Below the pieces are notes generated by a model. That model had not been told where the DNA came from. It searched no databases and saw nothing but the letters and a program-made list of their open reading frames with translations. A program made the translations under genes and the position numbers. 64,000 nt of DNA from PALG01 sp964495885 (GTDB lineage: Bacteria; Bacteroidota; Bacteroidia; Flavobacteriales; Flavobacteriaceae), in the NCBI GenBank assembly GCA_964495885.1, contig CAZBWO010000005.1, forward strand, positions 1 to 64,000, read 5' to 3'. Below, in pieces: positions 25,410 to 34,674 of the stretch (its first letter is position 1; the number at the start of each line of letters is the position of its first letter).

Positions 25410-27725
25410 CTAAAAATCGAACTCATCATCGGGGATTTCATCAGACCCGTTTTTAGGTTCGCTGTATTTAGAACAATCTGTTTCAATTGACATATCTTTA
25501 GGTTTTTCGAAATTGTTTTTCGAAATATCCAACTGCTCATCCTCATAACACTTTCTCATAAAGATTCCCCAAATTGGTAATGCCATAGTTGCTCCTTGTC
25601 CGTAGGCAGTTCTTGCGAAATGGCTTGCTCTATCTTCACCACCAACCCAAACACCTGTAGCCAAATTGGGTACCATTCCCATAAACCAACCATCACTATT
25701 GTTTTGGGTGGTTCCCGTTTTTCCTGCAATTGGATTTGTAAACTCGTAAGGATACCCTGTAACTGCATTTTTATACACAGGACTATTACCTGCCCATGCA
25801 TGACGTAATCTAGCACCTGACCCAGACTGGGTTACCCCTTGCATTAAACTTAGCGTGACGTATGCTGTTTCCTTACTAATGACATCTTTTGTTTCAGGAA
25901 TATTTTGATATAAAATAGTTCCATTTTTATCTTCAATTCGTTGCACCAAAATTGGCTTTACATACACTCCTTCGTTGGCAAAAGAACTATAAGCCCCTAC
26001 CATCTCATATAGGGAAACATCTGGTGTTCCTAAAGCGATGGAGGGTACTTCCGGCATATCTTCAGTCTCTACGCCCATCTTCCGAACCAATTCAATAACA
26101 GGTTTAGGGCCAACCCTATCTATCAATCTTGCGGTAATGGTATTCACCGAATTCGCTAAAGCCGCTTTAAGTGTCATCATCCCGCCGTAAGTACCACTAC
26201 TATTTTTAGGGCTCCAATCTTTTACATTTCCATGTTTGCCAGCCGGTATGGTATAAGGTGTATTGGGCAGGGTGTCACAAGGAGACATATGCATTTGATC
26301 TATTGCCGTTGCATAGACAAAAGGTTTGAAAGTTGATCCTATTTGTCGTTCCCCAGTTTTTACCATATCATACTTGAAGTTTTTGTAATCTATCCCTCCA
26401 ACCCAAGCTTTAATTTCACCGGTTTGAGGCGTCATAGACATTAAGGATGCCCTCAAAAAAGACTTGTAATACCGAATGGAATCCAGGGGGGTCATGGTGG
26501 TATCTATGGATCCCTTCCAAGAAAAAATGGACATGGGTGTTTCCTTTTTGAAACTGGCAATGATTTCCTTTTCGCTTTTTCCTTGTTTGGTCATTTCACG
26601 CCAACGATCACTTCTTCGCATTGCCGCATCCATGATTTTATTTTCTTCTTCTTTGGAAATATTGAGAAAAGGTGCCGTTTTATTATTCTCGTTTTGGGAA
26701 AAGAATTCTTTCTGAAGATTTTTCATATGAGCTGTTACGGCTTCTTCAGCATATTCCTGCATTTTAGAATCAAGCGTTGTATATACCTTTAGCCCATCGC
26801 TATCAATATTATACAATGTGCCATCTGGCTTTGGGTTATCTACCGCCCATTGTTTCATGAAACCACGGATATATTCACGTACGTAGGTTCCAATTCCCTC
26901 GTCATGCTTTTGAGGGGTAAATTTAACACCTAACGGAAGCTTTTGAAGGGAATCTTTCTCTTCTTCCGAAATGTAATTATACTTGGCCATCTGAGCCAGT
27001 ACTACATTCCTTCTATTGGTGACACCTTCGGGGTTCCTTCGGGGATTATATAAGGATGAATTTTTAAACATTCCCACCAACATGGCAGACTCTTGAATAT
27101 TTAAATCTTTTGGCGCTTTATCAAAGTAAATATTTGAAGCAGATTCTATTCCAATGGCCAAATTCAAAAAATCATACACATTGAAATACATAGTAATGAT
27201 TTCTTCCTTGGTATAGCGACGTTCCAAACGCGTGGCAATCACCCATTCTTTTGTTTTTTGAAGCACCACTCTTTCTATGATGTTCTTAGATGCTTCGCCT
27301 ACAAAAAATTGGCGTGCTAATTGTTGTGTAATGGTGCTGGCACCTCCTCTTTTCCCTAAAAAGAAAAAAGCTCTAAGAGTGCCTCTAGCATCAATTCCTG
27401 CATGATCATAAAACCGCACATCTTCTGTGGCAATGAGCGCATTAACCAAATGAGAAGGAAGGTCTTCAAATTGAACCGGGGTTCTATTCTCCTTAAAGAA
27501 TTTACCAATTACTTTTCCATCTGCAGAAATAATTTGAGTGGCAAGATCTTTTTCGGGATTTTCTAAACTGGTTTCATCTGGAAGCTTCCCAAACACGCCC
27601 CATGAAGCTAATAGAAAAAGAAAAATGGCCAACACTACTCCAACACCTAATAACTTCCAAAAAGTTTTTATGTGCTTTTTCACATCTTGCTGTTCTTTTT
27701 TTGCCGCCTTTGTTTTTGATGCCAT
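25410..27725 (-). CDS. Penicillin-binding protein 1A (bifunctional transglycosylase/transpeptidase)
   Basis: 771 residues. A short cytoplasmic tail and one membrane helix (LLGVGVVLAIFLFLLASWG, about 30-50) are followed by a GT51 glycosyltransferase domain (catalytic Glu in ATEDVRFYDHAGID; GGASTITQQLARQFF) and a transpeptidase domain with Ser-x-x-Lys in GSTFKPFVY, Ser-x-Asn in ANSVNTI and KTG in GKTGTTQNN. It polymerises and cross-links peptidoglycan in the periplasm. The acidic C-terminus is typical for Bacteroidota. It sits 3 nt after gldH in one operon. Confidence 0.95.
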   Translation of the reverse strand: MASKTKAAKKEQQDVKKHIKTFWKLLGVGVVLAIFLFLLASWGVFGKLPDETSLENPEKDLATQIISADGKVIGKFFKENRTPVQFEDLPSHLVNALIATEDVRFYDHAGIDARGTLRAFFFLGKRGGASTITQQLARQFFVGEASKNIIERVVLQKTKEWVIATRLERRYTKEEIITMYFNVYDFLNLAIGIESASNIYFDKAPKDLNIQESAMLVGMFKNSSLYNPRRNPEGVTNRRNVVLAQMAKYNYISEEEKDSLQKLPLGVKFTPQKHDEGIGTYVREYIRGFMKQWAVDNPKPDGTLYNIDSDGLKVYTTLDSKMQEYAEEAVTAHMKNLQKEFFSQNENNKTAPFLNISKEEENKIMDAAMRRSDRWREMTKQGKSEKEIIASFKKETPMSIFSWKGSIDTTMTPLDSIRYYKSFLRASLMSMTPQTGEIKAWVGGIDYKNFKYDMVKTGERQIGSTFKPFVYATAIDQMHMSPCDTLPNTPYTIPAGKHGNVKDWSPKNSSGTYGGMMTLKAALANSVNTITARLIDRVGPKPVIELVRKMGVETEDMPEVPSIALGTPDVSLYEMVGAYSSFANEGVYVKPILVQRIEDKNGTILYQNIPETKDVISKETAYVTLSLMQGVTQSGSGARLRHAWAGNSPVYKNAVTGYPYEFTNPIAGKTGTTQNNSDGWFMGMVPNLATGVWVGGEDRASHFARTAYGQGATMALPIWGIFMRKCYEDEQLDISKNNFEKPKDMSIETDCSKYSEPKNGSDEIPDDEFDF

Positions 27726-27728
27726 AAT

Positions 27729-28214
27729 TTATGGTGTTGCTACTTCGATGCTATATCCTACTTCGGTAATTCCAAGTAATTTTGAAACGCCTTCTACAGA
27801 TCCATTATTGCGTACCGCTTGAGAAATGGAAAGAATATACGTTCCTTCTTCCAAAAACCTAACATCTTCCTTATACCAAAGTTTGCTTTCTTTAAGGCTT
27901 CCTATACCTGTCCCTAACCAAGTTCCATCTGGAGCAGCCATTCGATATTCTAAGGTGTCTGTAACAGATTTTCCATGCGGAAACTCCATATTAGCAATCA
28001 AAAATATATTGTTGAATGGATACTCATTGTTATTCCGTAAGTGAATGAATACATTGTATGCTTTCAAACTATCCATAGGAGGGATACTGAACTCTAAGAC
28101 CTCATTTTGATTCCATTGACCGTTTGGCAAGGAAGTCATCCCAGAAACCACTGTTGGCGAATCACACGAAGAAATCATGCCACAAACCACAAATAGAATG
28201 ATGAAATTACGCAT
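27729..28214 (-). CDS. gldH: Gliding motility lipoprotein GldH
   Basis: 161 residues from the ATG at 28214 (MRNFIILFVVCGMISSC). The longer frame upstream overlaps ricT and carries no signal. The lipobox puts the lipidated Cys at about residue 17. The body contains the GldH pattern (WNQNEVLEFSIPPMDS, YNVFIHLRNNNEYPFNNIFLIANMEFP, LEYRMAAPDGTWLGTGIGSLKESKLWYKEDVRF). GldH is needed for gliding in Flavobacterium johnsoniae. It overlaps the end of ricT by 8 nt and is followed closely by the PBP1A gene. Confidence 0.93.
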   Translation of the reverse strand: MRNFIILFVVCGMISSCDSPTVVSGMTSLPNGQWNQNEVLEFSIPPMDSLKAYNVFIHLRNNNEYPFNNIFLIANMEFPHGKSVTDTLEYRMAAPDGTWLGTGIGSLKESKLWYKEDVRFLEEGTYILSISQAVRNNGSVEGVSKLLGITEVGYSIEVATP

Positions 28215-29373
28215 TATTCCTTTTCGATTTATTCCTGTTTCTATTTCGCTTTTTGTTACGTCGTTTCTTTCGGTTATTACGAGGCGTGTCAAAACGGGTT
28301 AAACTATCCTGCCCTAAGACATCCCCAAACAAATTTTCATCATCAATTTGCTTATAATCAATATATTCTTCTAGGCTGGACGCCTTCTTTCCTTTTTTGT
28401 TTAAGGCAATAATTTCGTTCACCTTTCCAACCGGCAACTCATGCCAATTCATTCCCTCCCCTTCATAGGAAAACCACATCAACCCTTTAAAGATGTCTAT
28501 TTTCTGACAATGAGCCTTGCCTTTTTCGGTAAGTAATTTTACATCGGTCTTAGGAAACTCTTCCAACGCCTCAAGATAGGTGTCAAGTTCATAATTCAGG
28601 CAGCATTTTAATTTTCCGCATTGCCCAGCAAGTTTTTGAGGATTAAGTGACAATTGCTGGTATCTCGCTGCTGAAGTAGTAACCGATCTAAAATCGGTTA
28701 GCCAAGTAGAACAACACAATTCCCTTCCGCATGAACCTATACCTCCCAAGCGTGAAGCCTCTTGACGGAATCCTACTTGTTTCATTTCAATACGGGTATT
28801 AAAGGCCCTTGCCAAGTCTTTGATAAGTTGTCTAAAATCTACCCGTTCTTCTGCAGTATAATAAAAGGTGACTTTAGATCCATCGCCTTGATACTCTACA
28901 TCACTTATTTTCATTTTAAGCCCCAATGCCATGGCTATTCCCCGCGAACGTTTTTGGATTTCCGGTTCCCGATTTCTTGATTCCTGCCAGACATCAATAT
29001 CCCTTTGGGATGCTTTTCGATATATTTTGGGGAGAGAAGAAGTATCTGTTTGTTGCTCCTTACGCTTCATTTGCACGCGTACCAATTCACCGGTAAGTGT
29101 AACAATACCAATATCATGCCCAGGGGACGCTTCAGTAGCAACCACATCGCCCACACTAAGGGTAAGCTTTTCAGCATTCTTAAAAAATAGTTTTCGGCCG
29201 TTTTTAAAGCGAACCTCCACCCCATCAAAAGGAGCCTCACTCCCAGGAAGGGACATGTTGGCGAGCCAATCGAACACCGTTAATTTATTACAACCATCAC
29301 TCCCGCACGTACCGTTGTTTCGGCAGCCCTTTGGTTGTCCGTTTGCGCCAGTAGCACAGCTGGTACAGCCCAT
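28207..29373 (-). CDS. ricT: PSP1 / RicT (YaaT) family regulatory protein
   Basis: 388 residues. It opens with a cysteine-rich stretch (MGCTSCATG, CRNNGTCGSDGCNKL). The PSP1 domain follows with VEVRFKNGRK, then the strongly conserved FRQEASRLGGIGSCGRELCCSTWL and AGQCGKLKCCLNYELD. In Bacillus, RicT with RicA and RicF forms an Fe-S complex acting on RNase Y and phosphorelay signalling. The many conserved Cys here are consistent with a metal cluster. The C-terminus is very basic (RKKRRNKKRNRNRNKSKR), probably binding RNA. It is the first gene of the ricT-gldH-PBP1A operon. Confidence 0.9.
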   Translation of the reverse strand: MGCTSCATGANGQPKGCRNNGTCGSDGCNKLTVFDWLANMSLPGSEAPFDGVEVRFKNGRKLFFKNAEKLTLSVGDVVATEASPGHDIGIVTLTGELVRVQMKRKEQQTDTSSLPKIYRKASQRDIDVWQESRNREPEIQKRSRGIAMALGLKMKISDVEYQGDGSKVTFYYTAEERVDFRQLIKDLARAFNTRIEMKQVGFRQEASRLGGIGSCGRELCCSTWLTDFRSVTTSAARYQQLSLNPQKLAGQCGKLKCCLNYELDTYLEALEEFPKTDVKLLTEKGKAHCQKIDIFKGLMWFSYEGEGMNWHELPVGKVNEIIALNKKGKKASSLEEYIDYKQIDDENLFGDVLGQDSLTRFDTPRNNRKKRRNKKRNRNRNKSKRNNA

Positions 29374-29601
29374 ATTTCGTTTTTATATATAGCCCTTCTT
29401 AAAAATTAGGGGCGAAGATGAAACTTTAGTTTTAGATAGGTAAAGATACATATTTTAATAGGAAACAAGTTCACATTTATAAAATAGCAATACTATTTTG
29501 ACGTTGTTAACAAAAATTGACGATGCCGTATATTAGATGTTGTCATGATGGTAAAGAAATAGTACCTTAGCTTATTAGTTAAAATTATATATCGCATATC
29601 C

Positions 29602-30606
29602 ATGAGCAAAGAACAAGAAGCAAAACTGAAAGCCCTAAAATTAACGTTAGATAAACTTGACAAGACCTATGGAAAGGGTACCGTCATGAAAATGGGTGAT
29701 GCCGCAGTAGAAGAAGTTGATGTAATCCCCACAGGATCGCTGGGACTGGATGTCGCTTTAGGGGTAGGAGGATATCCTAGGGGTAGGGTTATTGAAATCT
29801 ATGGCCCAGAATCATCAGGAAAAACAACCCTTACATTGCATGCTATTGCAGAGGCCCAAAAAAAGGGAGGCATTGCAGCATTTGTAGATGCTGAACATGC
29901 TTTTGATAGACATTATGCCGAAAAACTAGGCGTGGATATCGAAAACCTTATCATCTCACAACCAGATAATGGAGAACAGGCATTGGAAATTGCCGATAAT
30001 CTCATTAGAAGTGGGGCCATTGATATTATTATTGTAGATTCGGTTGCGGCACTTACTCCAAAAAGTGAAATTGAAGGAGAAATGGGAGATAGTAAAATGG
30101 GGCTACACGCACGTTTGATGTCTCAAGCTCTTCGGAAATTGACGGGCTCTATCAGTAAAACGAAATGTACTGTCATTTTCATTAACCAATTACGTGAAAA
30201 AATTGGGGTGATGTTTGGAAATCCCGAAACGACCACAGGTGGGAATGCATTGAAATTTTATGCTTCCGTAAGGCTAGATATTAGGAGATCTACTCAAATA
30301 AAAGACACCAATAGTACTGCCGTAGGGAACAAAACAAGAGTGAAAGTGGTAAAAAACAAGGTAGCCCCTCCATTTCAAACGGCAGAATTCGATATCATGT
30401 ATGGGGAAGGGATTTCCAAAATTGGGGAAATTATTGATTTAGGGGTAGAATTCGGCATTATCAAAAAAAGTGGGTCATGGTTTAGTTATGACGACACAAA
30501 ATTAGGACAAGGCCGTGAAGCTGTGAAAATACTTCTTACAGATAATCCTGATTTAATGGAGGAATTAGAAGAAAAAATAAAGGACGCTATTGCAAATCCT
30601 GAATAA
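29602..30606 (+). CDS. recA: Recombinase RecA
   Basis: 334 residues. ATP-dependent strand-exchange protein of homologous recombination. The Walker A motif GPESSGKTT lies near residue 70, Walker B in IDIIIVDSVAALTPKSEIEGEMGD, loop L2 around FINQLREKIGVMFGNPETTTGG and the C-terminal domain to residue 334. The length is typical of Bacteroidota RecA. It is monocistronic, with a 228-bp upstream region holding a TACCTTAG box that is a weak match to the -7 element. Confidence 0.97.
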   Translation: MSKEQEAKLKALKLTLDKLDKTYGKGTVMKMGDAAVEEVDVIPTGSLGLDVALGVGGYPRGRVIEIYGPESSGKTTLTLHAIAEAQKKGGIAAFVDAEHAFDRHYAEKLGVDIENLIISQPDNGEQALEIADNLIRSGAIDIIIVDSVAALTPKSEIEGEMGDSKMGLHARLMSQALRKLTGSISKTKCTVIFINQLREKIGVMFGNPETTTGGNALKFYASVRLDIRRSTQIKDTNSTAVGNKTRVKVVKNKVAPPFQTAEFDIMYGEGISKIGEIIDLGVEFGIIKKSGSWFSYDDTKLGQGREAVKILLTDNPDLMEELEEKIKDAIANPE

Positions 30607-30711
30607 GCCATGCATCCTCACGCAACCTAATCCAAAAACATGTATCTTAAAGGTGCAAAGTCGTCTATGGAAGGGTTGCCTGCTTATAACCAGTAGATTA
30701 ACGCTAACCAT

Positions 30712-31254
30712 TTGACTTTAGAAGAGCTCATCATACAATGTAAAAAGCAAGATGTAAAAGCGCAGGAAGTTCTTTACAAACGGTACGCGGGGGTCCTTTT
30801 TGGAATCTGTTTAAAATACTCCCCCAACAAAACCGAAGCTGAGGACAACCTACAAGATGCTTTCATCACTATTTTTAAACGTATTGAGCAATTCAAGGGC
30901 AAAGGTTCTTTTGAAGGTTGGATAAAACGAATTACTGTTAACACCGTACTACAAAAATACCGTAGTAAAAAAATGTACAGTATTACAGAGGAATCTAGAA
31001 TAGAAGAGCCTGAAGAGGAACTGGATGTTGAGGAAGTGCCTCTACAGTTTTTACTGAAAATTGTTCAAGAGTTGCCAGATAGGTACCGAATGGTTTTCAA
31101 TTTATATGTGCTGGACGGGTATTCACATAAAGAAATTGGAGAACTGTTAGGAATTAGTGATGGTACGTCTAAATCTAACCTAGCAAGGGCTCGAATGATT
31201 TTAAAAACAAAAGTAATCGCATACCGAAATAATGAACTAGGTGACGATACTTGA
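30712..31254 (+). CDS. ECF-type RNA polymerase sigma factor
   Basis: 180 residues from a TTG start; an in-frame stop at 30694 excludes a longer form. Region 2 contains YAGVLFGICLKYSPNKTEAEDNLQDAFITIFKRI, with the typical D-QDxF and GSFEGWIKRI segments. Region 4 contains LPDRYRMVFNLYVLDGYSHKEIGELLGISDGTSKSNLARAR. It starts promoters whose identity is not visible here. The next gene begins 3 nt later and encodes its likely membrane-bound anti-sigma partner. Confidence 0.92.
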   Translation: MTLEELIIQCKKQDVKAQEVLYKRYAGVLFGICLKYSPNKTEAEDNLQDAFITIFKRIEQFKGKGSFEGWIKRITVNTVLQKYRSKKMYSITEESRIEEPEEELDVEEVPLQFLLKIVQELPDRYRMVFNLYVLDGYSHKEIGELLGISDGTSKSNLARARMILKTKVIAYRNNELGDDT

Positions 31255-31257
31255 TAT

Positions 31258-32820
31258 ATGAAAGAAAAAAGAAACATAGATCAACTGTTTCAGGAGCAAT
31301 TTGATGGCTTCGAAGCAACTCCTTCTCCAGAGGTTTGGGATCGTATTAAGGCCAAACTTCAAGAGGAGAAAGAAGACCGTAAAGTAATTCCTATTTGGTG
31401 GAAACTTGGCGGTGTAGCTGCTTTGTTGGCACTATTGCTCACGGTAGGTGGTCTTTTTTATGATGGGGGAGGAAATAACAATAAAGTGGTTGTTGAAGAG
31501 AATACAACCCCAACAAAAGAACATCTTCAAGATAAAGATTCTCAAAAAACACTTACCAACGATGCGCTTCTTACTGAAGAAACACCTTCTTCAAAAAACA
31601 ATGACACTAAAAATATTGATGTTTCAAGTGACGAGGATACTTTTGAAAACAAGTTGGTAACAAATGAAGCAATTGCTGAAGAAAGCCTTCCTAAAAGTAA
31701 AAAGACAAGGGAAGCCTATACTTCCACAGAAAAAAACAAAGAGATTGTTGAAGGAAATAATATCCTAAAAAACAAGCCATATGACCGCTCTACCGAAGTA
31801 GAATCAAAATCGGTTATTGGTGCTGAAAAAGAAGCAATTGCCAAAATGACTATTCCAAAAGATCAAAACCTTAATGAAGTTGGTGAAAAGGTGAATAGCA
31901 AAACAGTGGGGCAAAATGATAAATTGCCTCAAGTAATTGCAAAAGGACAAAACATCGATAAGAAAACTGCGATTTCCGAAGAAAATAAAAACGAAACCGA
32001 AATAACTACTCCTCCTCAAAACCAAAAGAAATCAATCTTTGATGCCATTGAAGAAGAGAAAGCGGTAGCATCCAACGAAGAAGAAAGCAAGAAATCTTCC
32101 TGGGAGGTAGCACCAAATGTTGGGCCTGTTTATTACAATAGTATTTCGGGAGGTTCTTCCATTGACCCTTCTTTTACAGATAATACCCAAGAAGGTAATG
32201 TGAATTTTAGTTATGGAGTTCAAGTAGCCTATAATATCAATGATAAACTTAGTATCCGTTCAGGGCTTAACAACGTAAATCTTGGCTACAATACTGGTGG
32301 AGTTGAAATTGTAACAGGGCCACAATCCTATGCGTTGAAATCCGTAGACTATGGAAATCCTGAAGGCCGTGTACTAACAGCTGTAGACAAGGGCACCCTT
32401 TCCGGTGCGCAAGGCAATGAAAATCCTTATGATGAATTAGTGTTGAAATCCACAAGTCCTTCGGCAGAACTTACACAAAACATCTCCTATTATGAAATTC
32501 CACTGGAATTAAAATATACCGTGCTCAATAAAAAATTTGGCATCAATATGATAGGCGGGTTCAGCACCTTATTGCTTGGAAACAATGAAATTGTGGTAAA
32601 TGATGGAAACTACAGAGGAGTGCTTGGCGAAGCGAACAATCTTAACAATATTAGTTTCTCTACCAATATTGGGTTTGGCCTGGATTATAAAATTAGTAAA
32701 CGCTTAAAGTTCAACATTGAACCTATGTTCAAATATCAATTGAATCCTTATTCTGATTCTTCCGTGAATTTCCGTCCTTATTATTTAGGAATTTATAGTG
32801 GTTTCAGCTTTAAGTTTTAA
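31258..32820 (+). CDS. Anti-sigma-like protein with C-terminal outer-membrane-barrel-type domain
   Basis: 520 residues. Cytoplasmic part IDQLFQEQFDGFEATPSPEVWDRIKAKL (about 5-32) is followed by one membrane helix (WWKLGGVAALLALLLTVGGLFY, about 48-70). Next is a long Lys/Glu/Asn-rich linker (about 75-270), then a PorT-like beta-barrel domain (about 280-520: VAPNVGPVYYNS, NFSYGVQVAYNINDKLSIRSGLNNVNLGY, YYEIPLELKYTVL, end SGFSFKF). The domain order suggests one chain that spans both membranes. It is co-transcribed with the sigma factor 3 nt upstream and probably controls it. Confidence 0.82.
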   Translation: MKEKRNIDQLFQEQFDGFEATPSPEVWDRIKAKLQEEKEDRKVIPIWWKLGGVAALLALLLTVGGLFYDGGGNNNKVVVEENTTPTKEHLQDKDSQKTLTNDALLTEETPSSKNNDTKNIDVSSDEDTFENKLVTNEAIAEESLPKSKKTREAYTSTEKNKEIVEGNNILKNKPYDRSTEVESKSVIGAEKEAIAKMTIPKDQNLNEVGEKVNSKTVGQNDKLPQVIAKGQNIDKKTAISEENKNETEITTPPQNQKKSIFDAIEEEKAVASNEEESKKSSWEVAPNVGPVYYNSISGGSSIDPSFTDNTQEGNVNFSYGVQVAYNINDKLSIRSGLNNVNLGYNTGGVEIVTGPQSYALKSVDYGNPEGRVLTAVDKGTLSGAQGNENPYDELVLKSTSPSAELTQNISYYEIPLELKYTVLNKKFGINMIGGFSTLLLGNNEIVVNDGNYRGVLGEANNLNNISFSTNIGFGLDYKISKRLKFNIEPMFKYQLNPYSDSSVNFRPYYLGIYSGFSFKF

Positions 32821-32862
32821 AATCCTTAATTGGTTAGATTTTGGTTATACTAAACAATGATG

Positions 32863-32893
32863 AAAAACCGCCCCTCGCCATGGGCGGTTTTTT
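32863..32893. terminator. Bidirectional hairpin terminator
   Basis: AAAACCGCCC / GGGCGGTTTT stem with an 8-nt loop, A-run on the left and T-run on the right. It lies between the convergent anti-sigma/barrel and plsC genes. Confidence 0.8.
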
Positions 32894-33630
32894 TATAGGC
32901 TAGGATTTTCCAATTCCCTTAGTATTACTGCGCGGGTTTGTAGCTTCAGTGTTCTTTTGTCATCCAGTTCAAGTCCTTTGGTAGAAATCAACTCATGTGC
33001 CTTTACCCGCATTTTTCCTGGGCCTCCTTCAGAAAAACTATACGGAAGCCTTTTTTTGTTATCATGAAAAGTCATGGGTGCAATAGGGATTTGGTGCTCT
33101 ATGGATAAACGGAAAGCTCCGTCCTTGAATTCATCCAAAAGAACGTCTTCTTCAGGGACACCGCCTTCAGGAAATATACAAACGCTCAAGCCCTGCTTCA
33201 GTCTTTTTTGTGCGCTAATAAAAACTTCCCTTCGGCTTTTGGGGTCTTCCCTATCTACCAAAATACAGGTACGTCTATAGAAGAAACCGAACAATGGAAT
33301 TTTCGCAAGCTCTTTTTTGCCCACAAATACAAACGGATTTCGAACCACATACAACATGAGCATGATATCTGTCATGGAAGTATGATTGGCAACAAACATA
33401 TAACTTTCCCCTTTTGAATAGCGCACCTCTCTTCTTATTAAAGGTGCAAATCCCATTCCTATTAATATAAAGGTGGCCCAAATTCTAGCCAATTTGAAGA
33501 AAAACCCATACCATTCCTGCCGAAGGATACTAAGCAACAATATGGGGAAAAGCACAATAATTGGTATCGCTACTAATAAATAAAACCATATGCGGTAGCA
33601 TATCAACAGAAATTTTTTGAGATACGTCAT
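32893..33630 (-). CDS. plsC: 1-acyl-sn-glycerol-3-phosphate acyltransferase (PlsC type)
   Basis: 245 residues from MTYLKKFLLICYRIW. A longer upstream frame exists but would run into the trpS promoter. It acylates lysophosphatidic acid at the inner membrane to make phosphatidic acid. Membrane segments at the N-terminus are followed by the acyltransferase motifs: NHTSMTDIMLM (H-x4-D, motif I), GKKELAKIPLFGFFYRRTCILVDRED (motif II) and FPEGGVPEE (motif III). PIAPM is motif IV. It is divergent from trpS. Confidence 0.92.
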   Translation of the reverse strand: MTYLKKFLLICYRIWFYLLVAIPIIVLFPILLLSILRQEWYGFFFKLARIWATFILIGMGFAPLIRREVRYSKGESYMFVANHTSMTDIMLMLYVVRNPFVFVGKKELAKIPLFGFFYRRTCILVDREDPKSRREVFISAQKRLKQGLSVCIFPEGGVPEEDVLLDEFKDGAFRLSIEHQIPIAPMTFHDNKKRLPYSFSEGGPGKMRVKAHELISTKGLELDDKRTLKLQTRAVILRELENPSL

Positions 33631-33678
33631 CGAGTTCAAAAATACACAATTGATATGAAGCAAAAAGGCTAAAAAAAT

Positions 33679-33686
33679 TACCTTTG
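33679..33686 (+). promoter_or_regulatory. -7 box (TACCTTTG) of trpS
   Basis: A perfect TAnnTTTG match ends 16 bp before the trpS ATG. Confidence 0.55.
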
Positions 33687-33702
33687 CGGAAAACAACTGT
33701 TT

Positions 33703-34674
33703 ATGTCCCGAATACTCACTGGAATTCAGAGTACTGGAACCCCACATTTGGGGAACATCCTTGGTGCAATTATTCCCGCCATTGAAATGTCCTCTAATCC
33801 TAAAAATGATTCTTTCCTTTTTATTGCAAATATGCATTCCCTCACCCAAATAAAGAATGCCGAAATTCTTAGGGAAAACACTTACAGTACGGCAGCTACT
33901 TGGTTAGCCTTTGGGTTAGATATAAATAAAACTGTTTTTTACCGTCAGAGTGATATTCCTCAGGTAACGGAATTGGCCTGGTATCTAAGTTGTTTTTTTC
34001 CGTACCAAAGACTTACGCTGGCCCATAGTTTCAAAGACAAGGCAGACCGCCTGGAGGATGTGAATGCTGGACTTTTTACCTATCCTATGCTCATGGCGGC
34101 AGATATTTTATTGTATGATGCTGAAATTGTTCCGGTAGGAAAGGACCAGCTTCAACATATCGAAATTACCCGTGACGTCGCCTCCCGTTTCCATGCAAAA
34201 ATGAACAAGGAATTATTTGTACTCCCCGAAGCGCAAGTGAAACAGGAAACGCAATTAATCCCTGGGACAGACGGCTCTAAAATGAGTAAATCTAAAAATA
34301 ATATCATCAATATCTTTCTCCCTGATAAAAAACTAAGAAAACAGGTGATGGGTATCCAGACAGATAGCACTCCCTTGGAAGACCCTAAAGATCCAGACAC
34401 CTGTAATGTGTTTGCTTTATATGAAATCATTGCCAATGATGAGCAAACAGCAGAAATGCGCAAAAATTATGTGGGTGGGAATTATGGGTACGGACATGCA
34501 AAACAAGCACTTTTTGAGCTACTTTTAGAAAAGTTTGGAGCTGCCAGAGAGCGTTACCATCATTTCATGAACAATTTGCATGAAATTGATCAAGCGCTTG
34601 AAGTTGGTGCCCAAAAAGCGCAAATAGTGGCAAATGATGTATTGCAAAGGGTTCGGGAAACCACTGGCTATTAA
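33703..34674 (+). CDS. trpS: Tryptophanyl-tRNA synthetase
   Basis: 323 residues. A class I aminoacyl-tRNA synthetase charging tRNA-Trp. The HIGH-type signature is GTPHLGNILGAI near residue 12 and the KMSKS loop is GSKMSKSKNNIINIF near 195. The tryptophan-binding region YPMLMAADILLYDAEIVPVGKDQLQHIE is intact. Its 3' end overlaps the convergent dprA gene by 4 nt, so no terminator fits between them. Confidence 0.96.
   Translation: MSRILTGIQSTGTPHLGNILGAIIPAIEMSSNPKNDSFLFIANMHSLTQIKNAEILRENTYSTAATWLAFGLDINKTVFYRQSDIPQVTELAWYLSCFFPYQRLTLAHSFKDKADRLEDVNAGLFTYPMLMAADILLYDAEIVPVGKDQLQHIEITRDVASRFHAKMNKELFVLPEAQVKQETQLIPGTDGSKMSKSKNNIINIFLPDKKLRKQVMGIQTDSTPLEDPKDPDTCNVFALYEIIANDEQTAEMRKNYVGGNYGYGHAKQALFELLLEKFGAARERYHHFMNNLHEIDQALEVGAQKAQIVANDVLQRVRETTGY

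Noticed and set aside
28215..28292. Longer start for GldH
   Set aside because: The extension lies within the basic end of ricT and precedes an intact lipoprotein signal peptide.
33631..33849. N-terminal extension of the PlsC-type acyltransferase
   Set aside because: The extension lacks family features and overlaps the trpS promoter and start. The ATG at 33630 begins a normal membrane segment.
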